Positions 25,149-33,018 of a DNA stretch of 34,926 nt are shown piece by piece. The notes below the pieces were generated by a model that worked only from the letters and a program-made list of their open reading frames with translations, was not told the origin of the DNA and ran no database searches. The position numbers and the translations under genes are program-made. Origin of the DNA: Chloroflexota bacterium (GTDB lineage: Bacteria > Chloroflexota > Anaerolineae > J036 > Brachytrichaceae); NCBI GenBank assembly GCA_023382055.1, contig JAMCQN010000066.1, forward strand, positions 1 through 34,926, written 5' to 3'. Numbering within the stretch: position 1 is the first letter of the stretch; each line of letters begins with the position of its first letter.

Positions 25149-25919
25149 CTAGACCACAATGACCTCGATCCCCCGCGCGCGCACTTCCTCGATAGCCGCG
25201 CAAGGCGCGAGCGAATCGGTGATCACCGTATTGATGTCGTGTATCGTTGCGAACGACGCCAGCCCCACCCGGCCCCACTTGGTCGCGTCCAGCACGGCGA
25301 TCAACTGTTTGCACATCGCGACCAGCGGGCGTTTGACCTCGGCCTCCGCGGCGCTGACATCAGTAAGACCTTCGGGCACGCTCAACCCGTGCGCGCCGAA
25401 AAAGCCCTTCTGTATGTTGAACTTGCGCAGCATATCCAGCCCATCCACGCCGATCAGCGAAACGGTCTCGCGGCGCAGTTGCCCGCCCGGCATCACCACG
25501 GTCACGCCCGGCGCATCCAGCATTTCCTGGGCGATGACCAGGCTGTTGCTGATGATGGTGAGGTGGCGGCGCTGCTTGAGGCGTTGGGCGATGGCGAGCG
25601 CGGTGCTGCTGGAATCCAGAAAGATGGCATCGCCATCGACGACCAGAGCGGCCCCGGCCTCGCCGATGCGGTTCTTCTCGGAAACCTGCTGCTGGCGGCG
25701 CAGCGAAAGCGACAATTCCGGCAAGCCGCGTCCGGCCGGCACGGCGCCGCCGTGGGTGCGCACCAGCAGGTTGAACTCGGATAATGCCTGCAGGTCCGCG
25801 CGGATGGTGACTTCCGAGACGTTGAACTGCTGGCTTAATTCGCTGACGGAGACGCGGCCGGCCTTCTGCACCTGCCGCAAGATCTCCTGGCGTCGCTCTT
25901 CCAGATAAAGCTCTTTCAT
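25149..25919 (-). CDS. DeoR/GlpR-type transcriptional regulator
   Basis: The protein (256 residues from the ATG at 25919; a GTG at 25937 would add six) has an N-terminal winged helix with [25 protein letters not shown], the DeoR signature RTHGGAV, and a C-terminal sugar-phosphate-sensing domain ([40 protein letters not shown]). Such regulators usually repress sugar-catabolism operons and respond to a phosphorylated sugar. AGGAGG lies 17 bases before the ATG but directly abuts the GTG, so the true start is uncertain. It precedes the E1-E2 genes on the same strand, though whether it controls them or the distant sugar genes is unknown. Confidence 0.9.
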   Translation of the reverse strand: MKELYLEERRQEILRQVQKAGRVSVSELSQQFNVSEVTIRADLQALSEFNLLVRTHGGAVPAGRGLPELSLSLRRQQQVSEKNRIGEAGAALVVDGDAIFLDSSSTALAIAQRLKQRRHLTIISNSLVIAQEMLDAPGVTVVMPGGQLRRETVSLIGVDGLDMLRKFNIQKGFFGAHGLSVPEGLTDVSAAEAEVKRPLVAMCKQLIAVLDATKWGRVGLASFATIHDINTVITDSLAPCAAIEEVRARGIEVIVV

Positions 25920-26099
25920 TGTTGCTTGCCGAGCCACCTCCTGTCCGGTGCGGCGCTGGTTGCGCCATCAGTTTTGATATTTTACGATTGCTTTCAGATT
26001 AATGCAAATCGAAACTTGCGCATAAATCGGTTTAACCCCATTTCCAGGAATATTTGTCGAATCGCTATGCCTATTTCGTGAGAAATCGCAGATTAACGC

Positions 26100-26127
26100 T
26101 TGACACATCATCTCAACGTTGTATACT
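26100..26127 (+). promoter_or_regulatory. Promoter of the ArsB/NhaD-type transporter leader
   Basis: TTGACA (26100-26105) and TATACT (26122-26127) are separated by 16 bases. Transcription would begin near 26134, about 150 bases upstream of the transporter ATG, leaving room for the structured leader. Confidence 0.75.
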
Positions 26128-26133
26128 CGTGCC

Positions 26134-26245
26134 CTACAGGCGTAGAGGAATTCATTATTCCTTTACCCCGCTGTATTGTTTGAAATTCTGCTCGAGGTCC
26201 AAGTAGCCTCCGTGTGCAACGCACCCGGGGGCTATTTCGTTTTTC
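26134..26245 (+). ncRNA. Structured leader RNA ending in an intrinsic terminator (riboswitch or attenuator candidate)
   Basis: Two stems are visible. Stem 1 is GTAGAGGAAT (26142-26151) with ATTCCTTTAC (26157-26166), ten pairs including one G-T, loop TCATT. Stem 2 is TAGCCTCCGTGTG (26204-26216) with CACCCGGGGGCTA (26222-26234), twelve of thirteen positions paired, loop CAACG, followed by TTTCGTTTTT: a textbook intrinsic terminator. CCTCCG in its 5-prime arm (26207-26212) is also perfectly complementary to CGGAGG (26270-26275), which contains the transporter ribosome-binding site, so an alternative fold could hide translation. A stand-alone small RNA of about 110 bases is the other possibility. 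No known riboswitch class is recognised. Confidence 0.6.
26204..26245 (+). terminator. Intrinsic terminator in the transporter leader
   Basis: A 13-position GC-rich stem with one mismatch and a 5-base loop is followed directly by TTTCGTTTTT. It lies 39 bases before the transporter ATG and after its only good promoter, so it would act on the transporter mRNA itself. Confidence 0.75.
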
Positions 26246-26283
26246 GGCAGCCGTGATGCAGCCCGTTTGCGGAGGTGTCATCA

Positions 26284-27609
26284 ATGTTAGTAGCGGTTGC
26301 CATATTTCTGGTTGCCTATGTGGTCATAGCCAGTGAGAAGTTCCCGCGCCACTATGTGGCGTTGATCGGCGGGGCGCTGCTGATCGTCTTCGGCATCCTG
26401 AACCCGCTGGAGGCATTTCACTATATCAACTGGGACACCATCGGCCTGCTGCTGGGCATGTTTATCCTGGTGGCCATTCTGATCGAGTCCGGATTCTTCG
26501 GCTGGCTGGCGCTGACCGTGGTGCGCAAGACGAACTATCACCCCGGCAAGGTGTTCATTCTCCTGCCGCTGCTGGGCGCGGCCATGGCGACGGTGATGGA
26601 CAGCATCACCGTGATGCTGTTTCTCTCAGCCCTGACGTACCAGTTGTGCAAGCTGCTGGAAATCGACCCCATCCCGCTCATTATCGCCGAGGTGTGCGCG
26701 GCGAATGCCGGTGGGTCGGCCACGCTGGTCGGCGATCCACCCAACGTGATCCTGGGGACGGCGCTGGGATTCAGCTTCGCCGATTTTGCCCGCAACACCG
26801 GGCCGATCTCGATCCTGGCCGCGGCGGTCAGCACCATGCTGTTTTACCTGAAGAGCCGCAAGGCGCTGACTGCGGCGCAGGGCGCGATGGACGCCGAGGC
26901 CGCGCGTGAGATCGAGGAACTGCACCGCTCGCGGCTGCAGCACAAGGTCATGCAGGTCGGGCTGGTGTTCTTCGGCATCGCCGTGCTGTTGCTGGTCACC
27001 CACCACTGGATGGAGGGCTGGTTCGGCGTCAAGGTGACCGCCCCGGAGGCCGCGTTGATCCCGGCCGTGTGCGCGCTGGGCGTGATGTTCATCATCGACC
27101 GCAAGAACGACCACATCGCGCTGCGCGGGACGATCAGGCACGTCGATTTCGAGAGCCTGGTGTTCTTCGCCGGCCTGTTCGTGCTGATTGGCGGCCTGGA
27201 AAAGACACAGTTCATGGATAAGATCGCGCAATTGCTGGGCTCGCTGGCGGCCGGCAATCATTCTGCTTTCCTGATGGCGCTGCACTGGGGCGCCGGCGGG
27301 ATCAGCGCGATTGTCGACAACGTGCCGCTGGCGTTGGGGATGACCTACGTGTTGAAGGATCTGGCCCTGTCACCGGCTGCGCCCGCGCTGGCCATCATGG
27401 TCTGGTCGCTGGCGCTGGGTATGAACATGGGCGGCAGCATGACGCCGGTGGGCGCGTCTGCCAACGTGGTGTCATACGCTTATCTGGAGAAGTACCATGG
27501 CAAGGTGGGCTGGTGGACCTGGATCAAGGCCGCCGTGCCGCCCACCGTCGCCGCCATGGCGGTTGCTTCATCACTCGTGATACTGAAAGGCTTGTTGGGC
27601 TGGTATTGA
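26284..27609 (+). CDS. ArsB/NhaD-type ion transporter (SLC13-like, IT superfamily)
   Basis: The 441-residue membrane protein has about eleven hydrophobic helices and the conserved family segments MDSITVMLFLSALTYQL, NAGGSATLVGDPPNVILG and, in the second half, AIVDNVPLALGMTYVL and GMNMGGSMTPVGASANVVS. The inverted repeat of NxGG-x-x-T-x-x-G-x-x-x-N hairpins is typical of ArsB/NhaD and citrate-type carriers. It probably exports an ion such as Na+ or an oxyanion, or takes up an anion; the substrate is not readable. The ATG at 26284 with GGAGG 8 bases upstream is preferred over the in-frame GTG at 26275. It is preceded by a terminator-bearing leader and followed by amt. Confidence 0.88.
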   Translation: MLVAVAIFLVAYVVIASEKFPRHYVALIGGALLIVFGILNPLEAFHYINWDTIGLLLGMFILVAILIESGFFGWLALTVVRKTNYHPGKVFILLPLLGAAMATVMDSITVMLFLSALTYQLCKLLEIDPIPLIIAEVCAANAGGSATLVGDPPNVILGTALGFSFADFARNTGPISILAAAVSTMLFYLKSRKALTAAQGAMDAEAAREIEELHRSRLQHKVMQVGLVFFGIAVLLLVTHHWMEGWFGVKVTAPEAALIPAVCALGVMFIIDRKNDHIALRGTIRHVDFESLVFFAGLFVLIGGLEKTQFMDKIAQLLGSLAAGNHSAFLMALHWGAGGISAIVDNVPLALGMTYVLKDLALSPAAPALAIMVWSLALGMNMGGSMTPVGASANVVSYAYLEKYHGKVGWWTWIKAAVPPTVAAMAVASSLVILKGLLGWY

Positions 27610-27869
27610 GTGAGGCGTTTGTTGCGGCTGTATTGGCTTTGCAGAGATGTCACAACGGAGGTATTTATCGAGAGAATGCAAATGAAACATATCCCCTGAG
27701 CAGAGTGCCCCGACGCACCCCCTGCCGTTACAGATCAGATGAATCCGACGTAATTTGATCCGTTCTCGGATGTGCGCCGCGACCAATGGTCGTATTTTGA
27801 CGATTACGGTCGCCCCCGCAGCCTGGTAGCTGCCGTCACACAAATATCTTATTGGAGAAGAGAGCACTC
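27610..27869. other. Spacer before amt
   Basis: No convincing gene, promoter or strong hairpin was found in these 260 bases. A partial inverted repeat (GCGACC near 27777 with GGTCGC near 27810) is the only structure noted. Confidence 0.4.
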
Positions 27870-29504
27870 ATGCAAATCCTGCGTAAATATCGACTGTTTC
27901 GCTTCGCTGTGCGCCTGATGGCGACAGTTGCATCGTTGGCCGTATTCATATTTTTAGCCCCGCATATCTTCGCGCAGAATAACCCGCCGCCTTCGCTGGA
28001 TCAGGTGGCCGCCACGGCGTCGGATGCCGCCGTCGGCATCAACGTCATGTGGATGATCATCGGCGGTTTCCTGGTCTTCTTCATGCAGGCCGGATTTGCG
28101 CTGGTAGAGACGGGATTCACCCGCACCAAGAACGTGGCGCACACCATGATGATGAACATGATGGTGTTCTGCATCGGCGCGTTCGGTTACTGGTTGACCG
28201 GCTTTGCCTTTCAGTTCGGCGCGGTCAACTTCACCTATCCCGCGGTCTCCACCGTCGGCGCGGCCGCTACCGCGGGTTCGACTGCCTGGGCGCACTCACC
28301 CACCACGCTGGGCGATCTGGCTGGATTGCTGGCCACACCGCTGATCTCGTTCGGTCAGGTCGGCGTGCTGGGCGGAAGCGGTTTCATGCTGTTGGGGCTG
28401 GGCACTAACGTCGGCATTCTGTCCTTCTTCCTGTTCCAGATGGTGTTCATGGATACGGCGGCCACCATTCCGACTGGCTCGATGGCCGAACGCCTGAAGT
28501 TCATCGGCTTCTGCCTGATGGGCCTGTGGGTCAGCATGTTTATCTACCCGCTGGTGGGCGGCTGGATCTGGGGCGGCGGCTGGCTGCAGAACCTCGGGCG
28601 CATCGCCGGCCTGGGCAACGGCGCAGTGGACTTTGCCGGTTCAGGCGTGGTGCATATGATCGGCGGGTCGGTTGCGCTGGCCGGCGCGATTGTGCTTGGC
28701 CCGCGCATCGGCCGCTTTAATCCAGACGGCTCGCCGAACGCGATGCCCGGCCACAACATCCCGCTGGGCGTGCTCGGTACCATCATCCTGTTCTTCGGCT
28801 GGTTTGGCTTTAACCCCGGCTCGTCGCTGGGCTTTATGGGCGGCGCGCGCGTTCTGGCCGTGAACGCCGCCGTAAATACGCTCATTGCGGGCGCGATTGC
28901 AGGCTGCACCGCCATGCTCTATATGTGGTTGATTCATCCATCCAAAAAGCCCGATCCGTCCATGTCGGTGAACGGCATCCTGGCCGGGCTGGTCGCCATC
29001 ACGGCGCCGTGCGCGTTCGTTGACAGCGTCGGCACGGTGATCATCGCCTTCGTCGCTGGCGTGCTGGTGTGCCTGGCCTCGCAGTGGCTTGAGAAAGCGC
29101 ACATCGATGACCCCGTTGGCGCCGTGCCCGTGCATTTCGCCAATGGGCTGTGGGGCGTTCTGTCCGTCGGTATCTTCGCGCGCGGCTTTCCGGAAACGGC
29201 GGGCTGGAATGGTATGCAGTCCGCAGTCACCGGTTTACTGTATGGCGGCGGCACGCAGATCCTGGCGCAGGTTTCTGAAGTAGCCGCGATCTTCGTGTTC
29301 GTCTTTGGCCTGTCGTTCGTGTTCTTCAAGATTCTCAACGCGCTCAAGCTGTTGCGTGTCAAGCCCGAGGACGAATTGACAGGTCTGGACATGCCGGAGA
29401 TGGGTACGCCAGGTTACAGCACCGTGGATATGCGCATGGCTGGCGGCCGCCTGTCCGTGCAGGCCCCTGCCATGCGATCTTCAATCGCTCCGGCGGGCAA
29501 GTAA
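27870..29504 (+). CDS. amt: Ammonium transporter (Amt family)
   Basis: The protein (544 residues from the ATG at 27870) has a cleavable-type N-terminal signal (MATVASLAVFIFLAPHIFAQ) and eleven membrane helices. The Amt signature MVFMDTAATIPTGSMAERL is present, as are the twin pore histidines in GSGVVHMIGG and VPVHFANGLWG. Amt trimers conduct ammonium across the inner membrane. The cytoplasmic tail (about 50 residues with DMPEMGTPGYSTVD) is the docking area for P-II proteins. A frame is open to a TTG at 27852, but GGAG spacing and family comparison favour ATG. A P-II gene follows 19 bases later, forming the classic amt-glnK pair. Confidence 0.95.
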   Translation: MQILRKYRLFRFAVRLMATVASLAVFIFLAPHIFAQNNPPPSLDQVAATASDAAVGINVMWMIIGGFLVFFMQAGFALVETGFTRTKNVAHTMMMNMMVFCIGAFGYWLTGFAFQFGAVNFTYPAVSTVGAAATAGSTAWAHSPTTLGDLAGLLATPLISFGQVGVLGGSGFMLLGLGTNVGILSFFLFQMVFMDTAATIPTGSMAERLKFIGFCLMGLWVSMFIYPLVGGWIWGGGWLQNLGRIAGLGNGAVDFAGSGVVHMIGGSVALAGAIVLGPRIGRFNPDGSPNAMPGHNIPLGVLGTIILFFGWFGFNPGSSLGFMGGARVLAVNAAVNTLIAGAIAGCTAMLYMWLIHPSKKPDPSMSVNGILAGLVAITAPCAFVDSVGTVIIAFVAGVLVCLASQWLEKAHIDDPVGAVPVHFANGLWGVLSVGIFARGFPETAGWNGMQSAVTGLLYGGGTQILAQVSEVAAIFVFVFGLSFVFFKILNALKLLRVKPEDELTGLDMPEMGTPGYSTVDMRMAGGRLSVQAPAMRSSIAPAGK

Positions 29505-29523
29505 TGCAATAGAAGGTATCAAC

Positions 29524-29910
29524 ATGAAGAAAATAGAAGCAATCATCCGTGAGGAAGCGCTGGACGTCGTGAAGGATGCCCTGCATGCCATCGGCATCGA
29601 GGGCATGAACGTATTTGAAGTGCGCGGGCATGGCCGCCAGGGCGGCATCGAATTGTCCTGGCGCGGCACATCGTATCGCATGGACCTGATCCCCAAGATA
29701 CAGCTCAACATCATTTTGAGCGATCACAACGTGGAGAAAACCATCGAGACGATCATCAAAGCGGCGCAGACCGGGAAGGAAGGCGACGGCGTCATCTTCA
29801 TCTACCCGGTTGAGGATGTGGTGCGCATTCGCACAGGCGAGCGCGGCCAGCCGGCGCTGTCGTACCCCGACGATATCGACGCGCGCAAGGCCAAAGCAAT
29901 GGGGAGATAG
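29524..29910 (+). CDS. P-II nitrogen regulatory protein (GlnK/GlnB type)
   Basis: The 128-residue protein begins MKKIEAIIREEALDVVKDAL and has the T-loop segment VRGHGRQGGIELSWRGTSYR, in which Tyr of TSYR matches the uridylylated Tyr51 of the family. The C-terminal signature is GDGVIFIYPVEDVVRIRTGE. Trimers bind ATP/ADP and 2-oxoglutarate and, in the GlnK form, plug the Amt channel. Pairing with amt argues for the GlnK role. The tail of about 15 residues after the signature is slightly longer than usual. AGAAGG is the ribosome-binding site. The gene ends just before a 33-bp palindrome that may terminate the operon. Confidence 0.95.
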   Translation: MKKIEAIIREEALDVVKDALHAIGIEGMNVFEVRGHGRQGGIELSWRGTSYRMDLIPKIQLNIILSDHNVEKTIETIIKAAQTGKEGDGVIFIYPVEDVVRIRTGERGQPALSYPDDIDARKAKAMGR

Positions 29911-29923
29911 CGTTCTTTCGGAC

Positions 29924-29956
29924 AGAGGTCTGACTTCTGCGAGAAGTCAGACCTCT
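29924..29956. terminator. 33-bp perfect palindrome after the P-II gene
   Basis: Perfect 15-base arms (AGAGGTCTGACTTCT and its complement) flank loop GCG. It sits between the convergent P-II and asparaginase genes, so a bidirectional terminator is likely even though only TTGTT follows. It shares geometry with 13698-13730 and 17088-17120. Confidence 0.65.
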
Positions 29957-29969
29957 TGTTCCCGGCGTT

Positions 29970-30959
29970 TTACTCGGCGACGTGTTCGCTCTCGATCACA
30001 CGCGGTCGATTCTCATCGATAGTCTGCACTTTCAGGGTCGCGCCGGGGCGCGTGCAGTAACCACCCACAGCGCCGTTTTTGTCGACGAGCAGCAGGCGCA
30101 CCCAGGCGTCGCGCGCACCGCTCATGCGGCGCAGATCGCGAATCGTCTCGCGGCCGGCTTCATCAATGCTCTTCCCATAACTCAACGCCAGCACCGCGCG
30201 CAATGCCGTGCCGTGCCGGATGGTCAATTCGCCCATGCCGGTGCAGGTGGCCGCCCCGTGACGGTCGTCGGCATAGCTGCCTGCGCCGATAATCGGCGAA
30301 TCTCCCACGCGCCCCGGGTACTTCCATGCTACGCCCGATGTGGTCACCGCGCTGACCAGGCGCCCCGCCCCATCCCGCACGATGATGTTCATCGTGTCGC
30401 CGCCTTCGTGATAGCGTATCGCGCGGGCGACGAGGTCGATGAGCGGGACGTTGGAAGAAGAGATTAGAGATTGGAGATTCGAGATTTCCGACCAATCTCC
30501 AATCTCCAATCTCCAATCTCGAATCTCTAATCCCCAATCTCTCCCCACCGCGTTGAGACGCTTGAGGTAGATCGCCTTCGCCTCGGGGGTGAGCAAGTCG
30601 CCGGCTTCGGCGTTGATCTCGGCGGCGAAACGCGCCGCGCCCGCGTCGGTCAACAAGACGTGCGGCAGGCGTTCCATCACCTGGCGCGCCACCGACACCG
30701 GATGCAGGTAGCCTTTGAGCGCGGAGACCGCGCCGCTCGCGAGTGTCGCGCCATCCATGATGGAAGCATCAAGCTCGACTTCGCCGAGGATGTTGGGCAG
30801 ACCGCTGAAACCGACCGAGTGGTCGCCCGCGTCCGACTCCACTGCGCGCGCCACCAGTTCGGCGACATCGATCGCCGGCGCGCCCTGCCGCAGCGCCTGC
30901 ATGCCCGGCTGGATGCATTCATCACGGACTTCGCCATTCACTAAAATGAGTGCGCTCAT
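29970..30959 (-). CDS. Ntn-type asparaginase / isoaspartyl peptidase (glycosylasparaginase-like) with a repeat-encoded insertion
   Basis: The 329-residue precursor has the T2-family layout. Its autocleavage site lies before T189 in GGDTMNIIV, followed by VTTSGVAWKYPGRVGDSPII and GAGSYADDRHGAATCTGMGE, close to the aspartylglucosaminidase signature. Thr189 would be the new N-terminal nucleophile that hydrolyses beta-amide bonds of asparagine or isoaspartyl compounds. Residues about 141-168 (WGLEIRDWRLEIGDW, then SEISNLQSLISS) are encoded by heptanucleotide repeats in both orientations, placed in the alpha-chain tail just ahead of the cleavage site. GGGAG 6 bases upstream supports the start. It is cytoplasmic, without a signal peptide. 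The family is certain; substrate preference is not. Confidence 0.9.
   Translation of the reverse strand: MSALILVNGEVRDECIQPGMQALRQGAPAIDVAELVARAVESDAGDHSVGFSGLPNILGEVELDASIMDGATLASGAVSALKGYLHPVSVARQVMERLPHVLLTDAGAARFAAEINAEAGDLLTPEAKAIYLKRLNAVGRDWGLEIRDWRLEIGDWSEISNLQSLISSSNVPLIDLVARAIRYHEGGDTMNIIVRDGAGRLVSAVTTSGVAWKYPGRVGDSPIIGAGSYADDRHGAATCTGMGELTIRHGTALRAVLALSYGKSIDEAGRETIRDLRRMSGARDAWVRLLLVDKNGAVGGYCTRPGATLKVQTIDENRPRVIESEHVAE
30460..30544. repeat. Inverted heptanucleotide arrays inside the asparaginase gene
   Basis: Forward units (GATTAGA, GATTGGA, GATTCGA) to about 30487 are followed, after CCGACC, by seven reverse-complement units (AATCTCC and variants) to 30544. The two halves can pair into a long imperfect hairpin in the mRNA. 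Both are read through in frame. Confidence 0.85.
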
Positions 30960-30991
30960 TCAAATCTCCCTTAACAAGTGCTGTCCAGAAC

Positions 30992-31044
30992 CAGACTCCC
31001 GGAACCTCAAGCCGAACTTCGCTCAGCCAGATTCCGGGAGTCTG
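30992..31044. repeat. 13-bp inverted repeat upstream of the asparaginase gene
   Basis: CAGACTCCCGGAA (30992-31004) and its exact complement (31032-31044) are separated by 27 bases. It lies between divergent genes and resembles the other dispersed palindromes containing CAGAC/GTCTG. Confidence 0.75.
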
Positions 31045-31131
31045 TCGTGTTCGTATCGACGCAATCCTACACCGATCCTTGATTTTGGCCTGACACCGGA
31101 TACGCACATAGAGGCGGCGCAATGTTGCCTG

Positions 31132-31178
31132 TTGACAATTCACATGAGTTGACTAGAATGTGAGCGAACGTTCGTTCA
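31132..31178 (+). promoter_or_regulatory. Promoter and TetR-type operator of the export operon
   Basis: TTGACA (31132-31137) and TAGAAT (31154-31159) are 16 bases apart. Immediately after the -10 is the near-perfect 18-bp palindrome TGAGCGAAC-GTTCGTTCA (31161-31178, one mismatched pair), centred on GAACGTTC, the form commonly bound by TetR-family dimers. Its position over the expected start site, 10 bases before the tetR ATG, implies autorepression. Confidence 0.82.
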
Positions 31179-31188
31179 TATCTGCCCC

Positions 31189-31860
31189 ATGAAAACTGAT
31201 CAGACCATGACAAGGGGCGAGCGCACCCGCGCCGAGATCATCCAGGCTGCTCACGCGCTGTTCCTTGAAAAAGGATATAGCGGCGCTTCCATGCGCCAGA
31301 TTGCCGGGCGCGCCGGCATCGCGCTGAGCGGCATCTACAACCATTTCGCCGGGAAAGAGGATATCTTCGCCGCCGTTTTTGAGGAGCGCCATCCCTACCT
31401 GCAGGTTCTGCCGTTTCTGGATACCGCGCAGGGCGAAAATATCGAGGACGTGTTGCGTGACCTGGCGCGCCGCATGGTCGATGTACTGAACGAGCGGCCG
31501 GACTTTTTGAATCTGCTGTTCATCGAGATGATCGAGTTCAAGGGCAGCCATCTGCCGGCTTTTACTGAAAAGATGCTGCCCAGGTTGAGCACTTTCGTTA
31601 CGCGCTTCGAGGCCATCCAGGCGCGCGAAAAGCTGCGCCCGGTGCCGATCATCATGGTCCTGCGCGCGTTCCTTGGCATGTTCATCTCCTACGCCATCTC
31701 GGAGCATCTGATGGGCGTCGTCCCGCGCGAGTACAAAGCCGATAGCCTGTCCTACTTCATCGACATCTTCCTGCATGGCGTCATCCAACCGGTGCAGCCG
31801 CAGGCCGATGCTCGTTCATGCGGCGCAGGGCAGACCGCGCCGGGTCAGGGAGCGCTATGA
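31189..31860 (+). CDS. TetR-family transcriptional regulator
   Basis: The 223-residue protein has the TetR DNA-binding domain at the N-terminus (ERTRAEIIQAAHALFLEKGY, SMRQIAGRAGIALSGIYNHF, AGKEDIFAAVF) and a helical ligand-binding domain. It very probably represses its own operon through the palindrome at 31161-31178. A second possible start (MTRGERTRAE, 31207) would trim six residues. Its TGA overlaps the ATG of the ABC-2 permease gene by 4 bases. In E. coli the comparable arrangement is CecR controlling ybhGFSR, an exporter of toxic compounds; this is offered as an analogy, not as orthology. Confidence 0.93.
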   Translation: MKTDQTMTRGERTRAEIIQAAHALFLEKGYSGASMRQIAGRAGIALSGIYNHFAGKEDIFAAVFEERHPYLQVLPFLDTAQGENIEDVLRDLARRMVDVLNERPDFLNLLFIEMIEFKGSHLPAFTEKMLPRLSTFVTRFEAIQAREKLRPVPIIMVLRAFLGMFISYAISEHLMGVVPREYKADSLSYFIDIFLHGVIQPVQPQADARSCGAGQTAPGQGAL

Positions 31861-32990
31861 ACAACTCGCGCCTTTTCTCCATCATCCGCAAGGAATTCAT
31901 CCAGATCGTGCGCGACCCGCGCACGCTGGTGCTGGCGCTCGTCATCCCGGTCATGCAGTTGTTCCTGCTGGGTTATGCGGCGACCAACGACGTGCGCAAC
32001 GTCCCGCTGGCGGTCTTTGACCAGGATCGCGGGCCGGCGGCGCGCGAATTGCTGGACGCCTACCGCGCCGCGGACTATTTCCGCATCGCCTTCGATGTGG
32101 ATTCCGAAGCCCAGTTGCGCGCATTGATCGACGGCGGCCAGGCCAGAGCCGGGCTGATCATCCCGCCCGACTACAGCCGCAATCTGAAGGGCGGGGGCAC
32201 GGCGCAGGTGGCCTTCGTGCTGGACGGCTCGGACCCCGCAGCCGCCTCGACGGCGCTCTCCGCGGCGCAGTTGATCGGCCAGATGCACGCGACGACCATC
32301 CTGGCCGAACGGCTGGCGCAACGCGGGCAGACCGCAGCGCTCACCCTGCCGGTCGACGTGCGCACGCAGGTGTGGTACAACCCCGACCTGTCCAGCGCCT
32401 ATTTCATGGTGCCGGGGCTGACCGGCATGATCCTGCAGACGTTGACTTCCATACTCACCGCCAGCGCCGTCGTGCGCGAGCGCGAACGCGGCACCATCGA
32501 GCAACTCATCGTCACGCCGATCCGGTCGTGGGAGTTGCTGCTGGGCAAGCTGTTGCCCTACACCATTCTGGCGCTCGCCAACACGGCTGAGGTGCTGGTG
32601 ATCGGCGCGCTATGGTTCCATGTGCCGGTGCGGGGCGACTATCTCACCATCGCCGCCGTGTCCGGCCTGTTTCTGATCACAGGGCTGGGCATCGGGTTGC
32701 TGGCGTCCACCATCGCCAATACCCAGCAGGAGGCCATCCTGACGGTGTGGATGACGCTGCTGCCATCGATTTTCCTGTCCGGGTTTTTCTTCCCGCTGGA
32801 GGCCATGCCGGGATTCCTGCAGGCGGTCTCCTACCTGATCCCGCTGCGTTACTATCTGGTTGCCATTCGCGCGTTGATGCTGAAAGGCGTGGGCCTCCCG
32901 ATTCTGCAGGCGCAGGTGTTGCCATTGGCGATCTTCGGGATAGTCATCATGACGGCGGCGGCGCTGCGTTTCAAGAAACGACTGGATTGA
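31857..32990 (+). CDS. ABC-2 type export permease (YbhS/YbhR-like)
   Basis: The start at 31857 (MNNSRLFSIIRKEFIQIVRD) overlaps the tetR stop as ATGA, with AGGGAG upstream. The longer open frame to 31818 lies inside tetR and is rejected. The 377-residue protein has one N-terminal helix, a large extracytoplasmic loop of about 140 residues (from NDVRNVPLAVFDQD), and five C-terminal helices with the signature ASAVVRERERGTIEQLIVTP. This is the ABC2_membrane_3 layout of exporters that act with a HlyD-type adaptor and a cytoplasmic ATPase, both encoded next. Substrates of such systems are drugs or other toxic compounds. Confidence 0.92.
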   Translation: MNNSRLFSIIRKEFIQIVRDPRTLVLALVIPVMQLFLLGYAATNDVRNVPLAVFDQDRGPAARELLDAYRAADYFRIAFDVDSEAQLRALIDGGQARAGLIIPPDYSRNLKGGGTAQVAFVLDGSDPAAASTALSAAQLIGQMHATTILAERLAQRGQTAALTLPVDVRTQVWYNPDLSSAYFMVPGLTGMILQTLTSILTASAVVRERERGTIEQLIVTPIRSWELLLGKLLPYTILALANTAEVLVIGALWFHVPVRGDYLTIAAVSGLFLITGLGIGLLASTIANTQQEAILTVWMTLLPSIFLSGFFFPLEAMPGFLQAVSYLIPLRYYLVAIRALMLKGVGLPILQAQVLPLAIFGIVIMTAAALRFKKRLD

Positions 32991-33018
32991 TTGTTGATTG
33001 CTCACAACGAGGTGACCG

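Larger units (their letters stand above)
25938..26283. other. Divergent control region of the regulator and transporter genes
   Basis: The region is AT-rich in its first half (for example the palindrome GGTTTAACC near 26030) and contains the transporter promoter and the structured leader listed separately. No promoter of good quality was found for the minus-strand DeoR-type gene. Confidence 0.5.

Noticed and set aside
26134..26245. Assignment of the transporter leader to a specific riboswitch class (for example nhaA-I or yybP-ykoY)
   Set aside because: I could not match the conserved core of any class by eye, so only an unclassified structured leader is claimed.
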